From: Candidatus Methanosuratincola subterraneus
GTDB taxonomy: Archaea; Thermoproteota; Methanomethylicia; Methanomethylicales; Methanomethylicaceae
NCBI GenBank assembly: GCA_004028775.1
Contig: RXGA01000004.1
Location: 26,172-90,171, forward strand
Length of the DNA: 64,000 nt
Reading direction: 5' to 3'
Shown here one piece after another: positions 9,585 through 17,063 of the stretch (position 1 is its first letter; every line of letters begins with the position of its first letter). Under the pieces are notes generated by a model. That model ran no database searches, had not been told where the DNA came from, and saw only the letters and a program-made list of their open reading frames with translations. The translations under genes were made by a program, and so were the position numbers.

Positions 9585-10673
9585 TCATCCAAGTTTTATT
9601 TTGCTCCATCGATTGACTGATAGCTCAAGGCCATTCGGTCCATACCTTGCGCTACAACCATCTATTCTTAAAACCATGCCAGGTCTTGCAGACTGTTTTA
9701 TTTTAACTGCCTTATCGTTCCAAAAGACTACCGGTATGACTGTCTCTTGATCTCTTAGCAGAATTCTGCAGTACTGTTTCCCAGCTTGGGTTGTGGCAAG
9801 ATCAGGGTCGTTTTCAATAATGCCTTCCACTACCAGATCTGGGTCCTCATCTTTGATCTCAAAGAGCCTAGTTACCCTTCTCTCATGAAGCTCATTTACG
9901 TCATCAAGATCTATTCTCACGCCATTCTCATTATTTATGTGCAGCTCCGTTTCACCATTAAAATCCTTTTTAGTCATTCCCCCGAAGATCTCGACCGCCG
10001 CCCCTGCTTTGAGTTTAGATAGTAACTGATCTGACGGGTTCCAAACCAAAACCTTCTGCTGTTTTTCACATTTTACAACAAAAGCCACGACCCTGCCACG
10101 TCTACCGTCGCTTGTAATGAAATCAATAGGATCAAAGACCCTCATTATCCTCCCTTTAATGGGGTTCGAGAATTCGGGCAAAACTTCAAGCTTCCCCTTT
10201 TGGCCAATGTGCACTTCAAGACCGTTCAATCCCGTCTTTGTATATGCAGCAGTTATAGCAATGTTGCATCCCTCATAAATGCCTGAAATTAATTCTGTTT
10301 TTTCATCCCAAAGGACAAGGTTGCAGATCCCTGTGTCGTCTGCTATCCTTACCCTCAATACTTTCCCAAGACCCCCGTCTTTTTTCTTGAATTCCCTCAG
10401 ATCTCCGATCCTTGATATTTTTGCTTTGAGGGAGACGTTGCTCAGGCCTGGTACAAGATCGTCGATTTTCAGTGAAGGTTTCTCAGGGCTGCTATCGTAA
10501 AGGTTGATTGCATTTTCCTTTGCAACCAGTCTGAGTGCTACATCGTCATTTACAAGGTATCCCAAATCCTTCTTCTTTGATTCAATGAGCTTTAGAATCT
10601 CCTCATCCGGCAAGCCTGTTATCTCTTTGTATTTTTTGAAAAGATCATCAAAGTTTGACATTCTAATCGCCAT
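9585..10673 (-). CDS. rpa: Single-stranded DNA-binding replication protein A
   Basis: A 362-aa protein with a helical N-terminus and three OB folds (residues ~70-170, 175-265 and 280-362). Each shows the RPA pattern, for example ICNLVLWDEKT, VVAFVVKCEKQQKVLVWNPSD and VIPVVFWNDKA. It coats single-stranded DNA in replication and repair. No C-terminal zinc finger is visible, unlike many euryarchaeal RPAs. An alternative start is the second Met (MSNFDDL). It lies upstream of Elf1 on the same strand, separated by 61 bp. Confidence 0.92.
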   Translation of the reverse strand: MAIRMSNFDDLFKKYKEITGLPDEEILKLIESKKKDLGYLVNDDVALRLVAKENAINLYDSSPEKPSLKIDDLVPGLSNVSLKAKISRIGDLREFKKKDGGLGKVLRVRIADDTGICNLVLWDEKTELISGIYEGCNIAITAAYTKTGLNGLEVHIGQKGKLEVLPEFSNPIKGRIMRVFDPIDFITSDGRRGRVVAFVVKCEKQQKVLVWNPSDQLLSKLKAGAAVEIFGGMTKKDFNGETELHINNENGVRIDLDDVNELHERRVTRLFEIKDEDPDLVVEGIIENDPDLATTQAGKQYCRILLRDQETVIPVVFWNDKAVKIKQSARPGMVLRIDGCSARYGPNGLELSVNRWSKIKLG

Positions 10674-10726
10674 TGCAGATCAACAAACGAGCATTTCACT
10701 CAGGTAACCGCGCCAACTAAACCCAC

Positions 10727-11137
10727 CTACAGGGTTTGCCCCTTCCATTCCTTATTGAGCCTTATAAAATCGCTGTCAAGCAGTTCGTAGCTCTCGAAAA
10801 TCCCTCTTTCTTCAGCGAGGGCCTGGGCTATCATGTGGTAACAAGCACGCGCCTTCTTCTTGATTACTACATTTATGTAAAAATCATCGCATTGACAGTA
10901 CAATCCAGGTATCACATGGTATTCCCGCTCCTTGCCAACAACTATCCAGACTGTCCTCATACTGGGTTTGAACCTATACCTCTTTACAGCATAATTCTCA
11001 ACAGCTTCAATGGCCTTGACAATTTTTGGTTTGTAGCCCTCCAAGACATCTTGATCTTTGGTTCCAAGTAACTTTTCAAGAAAAGCCCTGTCGAGTTCTT
11101 CCATCTGGGACACTTTTTGAAGTATTGTTGACAACAA
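10727..11137 (-). CDS. SWIM zinc-finger protein
   Basis: A 136-aa protein with a C-terminal SWIM motif: YCQCDDF then CYHMIA, i.e. CxC(n)CxH. The strand pattern EYHVIPGLY before it fits the same domain. SWIM domains bind nucleic acids or proteins and are found in recombination-linked factors. The N-terminal 60 residues are helical with no known motif. The RPA gene lies 53 bp downstream on the same strand, so a role beside ssDNA-binding protein is plausible but unproven. Confidence 0.8.
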   Translation of the reverse strand: MLSTILQKVSQMEELDRAFLEKLLGTKDQDVLEGYKPKIVKAIEAVENYAVKRYRFKPSMRTVWIVVGKEREYHVIPGLYCQCDDFYINVVIKKKARACYHMIAQALAEERGIFESYELLDSDFIRLNKEWKGQTL

Positions 11138-11168
11138 AATAAATAACTGTCTGTTTATCTGAAGCTCT

Positions 11169-12560
11169 GTGGTGTCTTCTTTGGACTATGACGTTATAAT
11201 AGTCGGCGCTGGTCCAGCGGGAATGTTTGCGGCTTACGAGATTGTGGACAAGGCAAAGGATAAGCTTTCAGTTCTGGTAATCGACCAGGGATACGACGTT
11301 GAGAAACGGAAATGCCCGGTTCAGAATTACAAGAGCTGCACCCGTTGCCCCGTCTGCAGCATAATGAGCGGTGTGGGAGGGGCAGGAACACTTTCCAGCG
11401 GTCTTCTAAATCTGAGGCCCGACATAGGCGGCGATCTGACCGAGTTTACCAGGGATGAAAGGGAAGCTTGGGATTTGGTCAATTATGTCGACTCCATATT
11501 TGTGAAATATGGGGCTCCGACGAAGGTTTACAGTGGGGATGTTGACGAGGCAGTTAACCTCCAGCGGAGAGCCGCCTCTGTAGGCATAAAGTTCCTTCCG
11601 ATTACGCAGCGGCATATGGGCAGCGATGGTGCCCCAAAGGTAATCAACAACTTCAAAGCGGACCTCGAAAGAAAAGGGGTAAAGTTTCTTTTAGGCACAC
11701 ACGTCAAAGACGTGAAGCAAAGCAAGGTGATCCTCGATGATGGCACCGAGATGACTGCGAAATATGTGCTTTTGGCCCCTGGAAGGGTAGGAGCGAACTG
11801 GGCAGCTGAAATAGCCAAAAGGCTTTCCATACCTGCAAAACATGAACCTATCGATATTGGGGTCAGAGTGGAGGTCCCTGCATTCGTAATGGAGCCAATA
11901 ATCCAAGTGAACCGCGACCCTAAGTTCCACATTTACACCGACACATATGATGACTTCGTAAGGACATTCTGCGTGAATCACCAGGGGTATGTAGTCAAGG
12001 AGGTCTACGACGGATTCGTAGGTGTAAATGGGCACTCGATGACTGAAACGCTTTCGGAGAACAGCAACTTTGCATTTTTAGTCAGGGTCGTTCTAACCGA
12101 GCCGGTTGAGGATACGACTGCCTATGGGCGCTCAGTAGTACAGCAAGCAACTATACTTGGAGGGGGGGAGCCGCTCATACAGAGACTCGGCGATCTACGG
12201 ATGGGCAGAAGGTCCACATGGACTCGGATTTCCCACAGCCAAATCAAGCCAACGCTCCATTCCGCTACTCCCGGGGACATAGCTATGGCGATGCCGCATA
12301 GGATAGTCTCAGATATCATTGAAGGTCTCGAAAAGCTGGACGAGATCATCCCTGGAGTTGCAAGTTCTTCAACGCTCCTTTATGCCCCAGAAATCAAATT
12401 CTCTGCCAATAAATTCCAGGTTAACAAGGATCTAGAAACTACTGTAGAAAACCTATTCGTTGCTGGGGACGGGGTTGGACTTTCACGGGGCATAGTCGGG
12501 GCAGCTGCAAACGGGATACTGGCTGGCAGGGGTATTTTAAAGAAGGCATCTCTGCTATAA
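11169..12560 (+). CDS. FAD-dependent dehydrogenase of the COG2509 type
   Basis: A 463-aa flavoprotein with an N-terminal dinucleotide-binding motif VGAGPAGMFAA, a Cys-rich stretch (CPVQNYKSCTRCPVCS, residues ~50-65), and the C-terminal FAD motif LFVAGDGVGLSRGIVGA. This matches the uncharacterised dehydrogenase group COG2509 found in many archaea and bacteria. The substrate is unknown; the cysteines could hold a metal or redox centre. The start is GTG 11169, in tandem with a second GTG. Divergent from the SWIM gene with only 31 bp between them. Confidence 0.82.
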   Translation: MVSSLDYDVIIVGAGPAGMFAAYEIVDKAKDKLSVLVIDQGYDVEKRKCPVQNYKSCTRCPVCSIMSGVGGAGTLSSGLLNLRPDIGGDLTEFTRDEREAWDLVNYVDSIFVKYGAPTKVYSGDVDEAVNLQRRAASVGIKFLPITQRHMGSDGAPKVINNFKADLERKGVKFLLGTHVKDVKQSKVILDDGTEMTAKYVLLAPGRVGANWAAEIAKRLSIPAKHEPIDIGVRVEVPAFVMEPIIQVNRDPKFHIYTDTYDDFVRTFCVNHQGYVVKEVYDGFVGVNGHSMTETLSENSNFAFLVRVVLTEPVEDTTAYGRSVVQQATILGGGEPLIQRLGDLRMGRRSTWTRISHSQIKPTLHSATPGDIAMAMPHRIVSDIIEGLEKLDEIIPGVASSSTLLYAPEIKFSANKFQVNKDLETTVENLFVAGDGVGLSRGIVGAAANGILAGRGILKKASLL

Positions 12561-12620
12561 TTCCATTTTTTACCGAATAAAATTATATGCCCGTTCATTT
12601 TTTATTATAAATGATGTAAT

Positions 12621-13337
12621 ATGTTGGACCTAGGTAAGAATTTGAGTGATGCTTTTCAATACGCACAAAAACTTTTCAGCGACCTCGGGCGTCTAGTGAT
12701 CCTCATTATTCTCAGCATAATACCTATACTAAATTTCATAGTGATCGGCTACGCGGCGAAAGTTGCCCGCGAGAGCCCTGAGGGGAATGCCCCACCTCCG
12801 CTTACAGAGTACGCCTCATTGTTCATTGAGGGTCTTAAGATAGTGGTAGTCGCCATAATCTACATGATTGTCCCTCTGATTCTCATCGAACCTTCGATAA
12901 TAGGCTTAATATCCATCCCAATGCTCCCACATACCCCTGGGCTATTTGTAGGAGGAATTGCGCTGATCACTTTCATTGCTGGGCTCATACTTGGCATACT
13001 AGCAAGCATACTGTTCTACATGGGCATAATGAACATGATCAAGAAGAACAGCTTCGGCAAGGCATTCGCGTTCGGAGAGATTCTAGAAGTAATCGGGAAT
13101 GTTGGCTGGGGGATGTACATACTTTGGATCATTGCCCTGGTCGTAATCGTTGCAATCATAGGTCTTATCGCAGCGATCCCTCTCGTCGGTTGGCTGATTT
13201 CATTGATAATTTCCCCTGCGCTCAGCGTGTTCATATTCAGATCTGCCGCACTTGTTTACTCTGCTGGCAGGCCCTCTTCTACCAATGAAGCATCGGCTGC
13301 AGTTCCGCCCCCGCCTCCACCGCCAGCCGCCCAGTGA
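12621..13337 (+). CDS. DUF4013 family membrane protein
   Basis: A 238-aa protein with an N-terminal amphipathic stretch (NLSDAFQYAQKLFSDLG) typical of DUF4013, five or so transmembrane segments and a cytoplasmic-looking Pro/Ala-rich tail of about 25 residues (PPPPPPPAAQ at the end). The function of the family is unknown. It stands 60 bp after the FAD enzyme in the same direction; a separate promoter is suggested by the A/T-rich gap. Confidence 0.8.
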   Translation: MLDLGKNLSDAFQYAQKLFSDLGRLVILIILSIIPILNFIVIGYAAKVARESPEGNAPPPLTEYASLFIEGLKIVVVAIIYMIVPLILIEPSIIGLISIPMLPHTPGLFVGGIALITFIAGLILGILASILFYMGIMNMIKKNSFGKAFAFGEILEVIGNVGWGMYILWIIALVVIVAIIGLIAAIPLVGWLISLIISPALSVFIFRSAALVYSAGRPSSTNEASAAVPPPPPPPAAQ

Positions 13338-13422
13338 CTTCCTTGAGTCTATGTCTCATGATAGCCGGCTCCATGGTCTTCCCTTGGAGTTCGGAGAATT
13401 CTTTTTTTATTTCTAGGATTTT

Positions 13423-13500
13423 TGGTGGGGCTGCCCGGATTTGAACCGGGGTCACCAGGGCCCGAGCCTGACAGTCTAGACCAAGCTAGCCTACAGCCCC
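13423..13500 (-). tRNA. tRNA-Pro (anticodon CGG)
   Basis: On the minus strand GGGGCTG at the 5' end pairs with CAGCCCC, the T arm is CCCGG-TTCAAAT-CCGGG, and the anticodon stem TCAGG/CCTGG holds the loop CTCGGGC, giving CGG. Discriminator A and a complete CCA (13423-13425) are encoded. No intron is present. It reads toward the DUF4013 gene's 3' end. Confidence 0.93.
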
Positions 13501-13616
13501 TTAGGGAAATAAATGAAAAGCGTGCCCTCTTTATACTTTTTTATAGAAATAGTTTTTTACTTCCAGCCATAAATCTTCTGCCGGTGTAATGGGTGGAAGC
13601 TGCCAAGGAGCTGCTT

Positions 13617-14297
13617 ATGAAGCGGATTATAGGCGAAATTATCCTCTCCAATGAGCCCGGGGAGATCATGCGACGCTGGAGAGAGATCTTCGGAATCACC
13701 CAGCTTGAGATCGCAGATAAAATGGGGATTTCCCCCTCGGTGATTAGCGATTACGAGGGGGGCAGGCGGCACTCCCCTGGAGCGACTTTCATAAAGAAGT
13801 TTGTAACTGGGATGGTCGACATCGATACTGCGCACGGGTCCAGGATTCTGAGGCAATTTTCTTCAATCATGAGAACGACCTCCGACGCAATCCTTGATCT
13901 CTATGAGTTTCCATCGCCTTTCTCTTTGGCTGAAGTCGCAAGAGCAATTGACGGAGAGTTCCTTGCATGCGAAGCCTATTCAGAAAAGAAAATCCTTGGT
14001 TACACTGTCGTTGATAGCATAAAGGCCATTCTCTCGATGTCCGGAGCAGATTTCTATCAGCTGATGGGATCCACGGCTGAAAGGGCACTCATATTTACAA
14101 AGACCTCTACCGGGCGATCTCCTATGGTGGCCGTCCGGGTCACTCCATTAAAACCCGCTGCTATAGTGCTTCATGGAGTCACAAGGCTTGACAGGATTGC
14201 TGTCGCCCTTGCGAAGGCGGAGGACATCCCTCTGATCCTTTCGAAGAAAGCCAGCGTTGATGAGCTTGTAAAGTCGCTGCACCTGCTCCGCTCATAA
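13617..14297 (+). CDS. Helix-turn-helix regulator next to the mevalonate genes
   Basis: A 226-aa protein: an XRE-type HTH (residues ~17-60, with ITQLEIADKMGISPSVISDYEGGRR) followed by a ~150-residue conserved archaeal domain (COG1709-like) that probably senses a ligand. I start at ATG 13617 because AAGGAG lies six bases upstream; a GTG at 13593 is also in frame. The gene directly precedes HMG-CoA synthase, a neighbourhood kept in many archaea, so it probably regulates isoprenoid synthesis (inference). Confidence 0.82.
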   Translation: MKRIIGEIILSNEPGEIMRRWREIFGITQLEIADKMGISPSVISDYEGGRRHSPGATFIKKFVTGMVDIDTAHGSRILRQFSSIMRTTSDAILDLYEFPSPFSLAEVARAIDGEFLACEAYSEKKILGYTVVDSIKAILSMSGADFYQLMGSTAERALIFTKTSTGRSPMVAVRVTPLKPAAIVLHGVTRLDRIAVALAKAEDIPLILSKKASVDELVKSLHLLRS

Positions 14298-14308
14298 TTC
14301 GTTAAAAG

Positions 14309-14348
14309 TCGATTTTATAGTGCGTCAAAAATCGAAGTCCTAATATAC
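14309..14348 (+). promoter_or_regulatory. Promoter/operator of the HMG-CoA synthase operon
   Basis: The arms TCGATTTT (14309-14316) and AAAATCGA (14328-14335) form an inverted repeat in the 86-bp gap before HMG-CoA synthase. A TATA-like TAATATAC follows at 14341-14348, about 36 bp before the ATG. The palindrome sits just upstream of the TATA element, a position suited to an activator or an autoregulating HTH protein. Functional assignment is inference. Confidence 0.45.
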
Positions 14349-14383
14349 TTGAGTGCAAAAAGGTTCTAGGCACGTGGAAGCTT

Positions 14384-15448
14384 ATGCGCCCAGTCATAGA
14401 CGCTGTCATAACCGGATGGGGATCCTACATACCTAGATATCGAGTAGCAGCAGAAGAGATCGCGAAGGTATGGGGGAAGTCCGCCAAGCACTTCAAGGAA
14501 GATCTTCTTATCGATGAGAAAGCGGTTGCCGGACTGGATGAAGATGTTGCTACAATAGCTGTAGAGGCTGCAAAGAACGCCGTAAGGAGGGCTGGAGTCG
14601 CGCCCAATGAATTGGGGGCTATATTTGTAGGCTCTGAATCGAAGCCATATGCCGTTAAGCCTACTGGCACAATTGTCGCTGAGGCAATAGGCGCCACCCC
14701 CAGACTCCTTTCAGCAGATCTTGAATTTGCCTGCAAGGCAGGAACCGAGGCCCTCCAATGCTGCATCGGCTTAGTGGGTTCTGGAATGATAAATTATGGA
14801 ATGGCTATTGGAGCGGACACTGCGCAGGGCGCTCCTGCAGACGCATTGGAATTCTCTGCCGGTTGCGGGGGTACTGCCATAATCATGGGGCGCGGCGATA
14901 GAGTGACCGACCCGGTTGCCAAATTAGAGGCGTCAGTCTCCTTTGTAACTGACACTCCCGATTTCTGGAGGCGACCAAAAAAAGACTATCCGTCTCATGC
15001 AGAGGCCTTCACCGGAGAGCCAGCCTATTTCCACCACGTAATTTCTGCTGGAAAGTTGTTGATGGAAGAGCTGTCCCTACGACCGGAGGATTTCACTTAT
15101 GCTGTTTTCCATCAGCCCAACGGCAAGTTTCCAATAAGGGCTGCCAAGATTCTGGGATTCAAAAAAGAGCAGATAGAGGCCGGCTTTTTAGTCCCATATA
15201 TCGGAAATCTCTACGCGGGTTCTTCAGTGACAGGTCTATCAGCAGTCCTCGATGTAGCGAAGCCAGGCGAGCGTATCTTCTTGGCGAGTTTCGGCTCCGG
15301 TGCAGGTAGCGATGCGTTTAGCTTCACTGTATGCGAGGGAATTGTTTCCAAACGTGATAAAGCTCCAAGGATTATCGATTACATAAGTCGTAAGAAGAAC
15401 CTCGAATATGCGATCTATGCCAAGATGAGGCGTAAGATCGTCATGTAG
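14384..15448 (+). CDS. Hydroxymethylglutaryl-CoA synthase
   Basis: A 354-aa enzyme condensing acetoacetyl-CoA and acetyl-CoA to HMG-CoA, the committed carbon step of the mevalonate route to archaeal lipids. It shows the thiolase-fold N-terminal start [10 protein letters not shown], the nucleophile loop [10 protein letters not shown] (Cys near residue 115), the catalytic [10 protein letters not shown] (His near residue 240) and GSGAGSDAF at the end. It heads a three-gene operon with thiolase and DUF35, the set that in archaea forms one channelling complex. Confidence 0.96.
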   Translation: MRPVIDAVITGWGSYIPRYRVAAEEIAKVWGKSAKHFKEDLLIDEKAVAGLDEDVATIAVEAAKNAVRRAGVAPNELGAIFVGSESKPYAVKPTGTIVAEAIGATPRLLSADLEFACKAGTEALQCCIGLVGSGMINYGMAIGADTAQGAPADALEFSAGCGGTAIIMGRGDRVTDPVAKLEASVSFVTDTPDFWRRPKKDYPSHAEAFTGEPAYFHHVISAGKLLMEELSLRPEDFTYAVFHQPNGKFPIRAAKILGFKKEQIEAGFLVPYIGNLYAGSSVTGLSAVLDVAKPGERIFLASFGSGAGSDAFSFTVCEGIVSKRDKAPRIIDYISRKKNLEYAIYAKMRRKIVM

Positions 15449-15462
15449 GAGGAGGTCTAACA

Positions 15463-16617
15463 ATGCGTAAAGTAGCTATAATTGGAACGGGGATGACTAA
15501 AGTTGACAAACATTGGAGGAAGTCACTCAAAGAGCTGTTTGGAGAGGCCGGGATTGCTGCGTTAAACCAAACCGGATCCCCTGCAATAGACTGCCTGATA
15601 GTTGGCAACATGTGTGCGTCAGACCTATCGGATCAGAACAACATCGGCGCTCTCCTAGCCGATTACCTCGGTTTTGTCCCCAATACTGCTTATCGCGTGG
15701 AGGCTGCCTGCGGCTCAGGCGGCGCAGCCTTCCTTGCTGCTTACTCTGCAGTCGCGTCTGGCATGTATGATGTTGTAATGACTGGCGGGGTCGAAAAGTT
15801 GACAGATGGGGTAGGGGGAAATACGACACTTTCGTTAGGGAAGGCTGCTGATGCGGAGTATGAGCTATTTTACGGATCAAGCTTTGTTTCCCTGAATGCG
15901 ATGATAATGCGCTACTACATGGATCATTATGGTGTTCCAAGAGAAGCTTTTGCTGACTTTGCAGTTTTGATGCACAGAAACGGATCAAGGAACCCCTTCG
16001 CACAGTTGCCTTTTGAGATAAAACGCGAAACTGTCCTCAATTCCGATATGATCTCGGACCCGATAACCCTCTTTGATTGTGCCCCTGTCGGAGACGGGGC
16101 GGCTGCGTTGATTTTGTGCCCTCTTGAAGACGCCAAAAAATACTCAGATGATTTTGTCGAAGTCGCAGGCATCTCTGGCGCAACGGACACAATCAACATA
16201 GCCTCGAGAGAGAGTCTTTTGTCATTTAGATCGACTGTTACTGCGGCCGACCGCGCATATAGGATGGCGCACATCTCGCCTGCGGATATTGATGTGGCTG
16301 AGATCCATGACACCTTCACCATTACCGGCGTACTTTCTTTGGAGGATCTTGGTTTCTGTGAGAGGGGCAAATTCCACAAAATGATGATGAATGGCGCTTT
16401 TGAACCTGGCGGCGTGGTTGCGGTGAACCCGAGCGGGGGGTTGAAGTCCAGGGGGCACCCTGTGGGGGCCACTGGTGCCTATCAGATTGCGGAGTTATTT
16501 TTACAGTTGACAGGAAGGGCAGGTAAAATGCAAGTCCCAGACGCATCGATAGGCCTTGCACAGAATATAGGCGGCTCAGGATCGAGCACATACGTCACGG
16601 TCCTCAGGAGGGTCTAA
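15463..16617 (+). CDS. Acetyl-CoA C-acetyltransferase (thiolase)
   Basis: A 384-aa SCP2-type thiolase supplying acetoacetyl-CoA to HMG-CoA synthase. It has the nucleophile motif EAACGSGGAA (Cys near residue 85), AEIHDTFT, and the late histidine motif SRGHPVGATGA. The usual C-terminal second cysteine motif is replaced by NIGGSGSS, as in other archaeal members of this group. The ATG follows an AGGAGG site in the 14-bp gap after HMG-CoA synthase. In archaea this enzyme and HMG-CoA synthase share a CoA site bridged by the DUF35 protein. Confidence 0.94.
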   Translation: MRKVAIIGTGMTKVDKHWRKSLKELFGEAGIAALNQTGSPAIDCLIVGNMCASDLSDQNNIGALLADYLGFVPNTAYRVEAACGSGGAAFLAAYSAVASGMYDVVMTGGVEKLTDGVGGNTTLSLGKAADAEYELFYGSSFVSLNAMIMRYYMDHYGVPREAFADFAVLMHRNGSRNPFAQLPFEIKRETVLNSDMISDPITLFDCAPVGDGAAALILCPLEDAKKYSDDFVEVAGISGATDTINIASRESLLSFRSTVTAADRAYRMAHISPADIDVAEIHDTFTITGVLSLEDLGFCERGKFHKMMMNGAFEPGGVVAVNPSGGLKSRGHPVGATGAYQIAELFLQLTGRAGKMQVPDASIGLAQNIGGSGSSTYVTVLRRV

Positions 16618-16618
16618 A

Positions 16619-17014
16619 ATGTCGGTGCCAAGGTACTGGAGAGAGATCCCAAGGCGCACTCGACTCGAGACAGTGAAATGTTCTGAATGCGGAACAGTTG
16701 CCTATCCCCCTAGGGCACGCTGTGGAAAGTGCGGCTCGAGCAACTTCGAGAATTATAGACTGCCAGAAAAGGGGCGGCTGGTCACCTTCACAATCGTTAG
16801 GAATCCGCCAAAAGGCTTCGAAAAAATGCCGCCGTATATTATCGGCGTCGTGAGGCTCGAGGACGGGACCATCATCACCTCTCAATTGACTGACGTAGAG
16901 CCGGAGGACGTTAGTGTTGGCATGGAGGTAGAAGCCGCCTTCAGGAAGGTCGTCGAAGACGGGGACTCTGGAATAATACAATACGCAATCAAATTCAGAC
17001 CTGTAGTCAAATGA
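16619..17014 (+). CDS. DUF35 OB-fold/zinc-ribbon scaffold of the thiolase/HMGCS complex
   Basis: A 131-aa protein with a zinc ribbon CSECG...CGKCG (residues ~21-40) and a C-terminal OB fold (GRLVTFTIVRNPP onward). The DUF35 protein joins thiolase and HMG-CoA synthase in archaea. The ATG comes one base after the thiolase stop, in line with tight operon organisation. A GGAGGG site lies in the thiolase 3' end. Confidence 0.93.
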   Translation: MSVPRYWREIPRRTRLETVKCSECGTVAYPPRARCGKCGSSNFENYRLPEKGRLVTFTIVRNPPKGFEKMPPYIIGVVRLEDGTIITSQLTDVEPEDVSVGMEVEAAFRKVVEDGDSGIIQYAIKFRPVVK

Positions 17015-17063
17015 CCTACATCTTTTTTTACATCCTCGATGTCTGTTAATCAGGTGTGACGGC

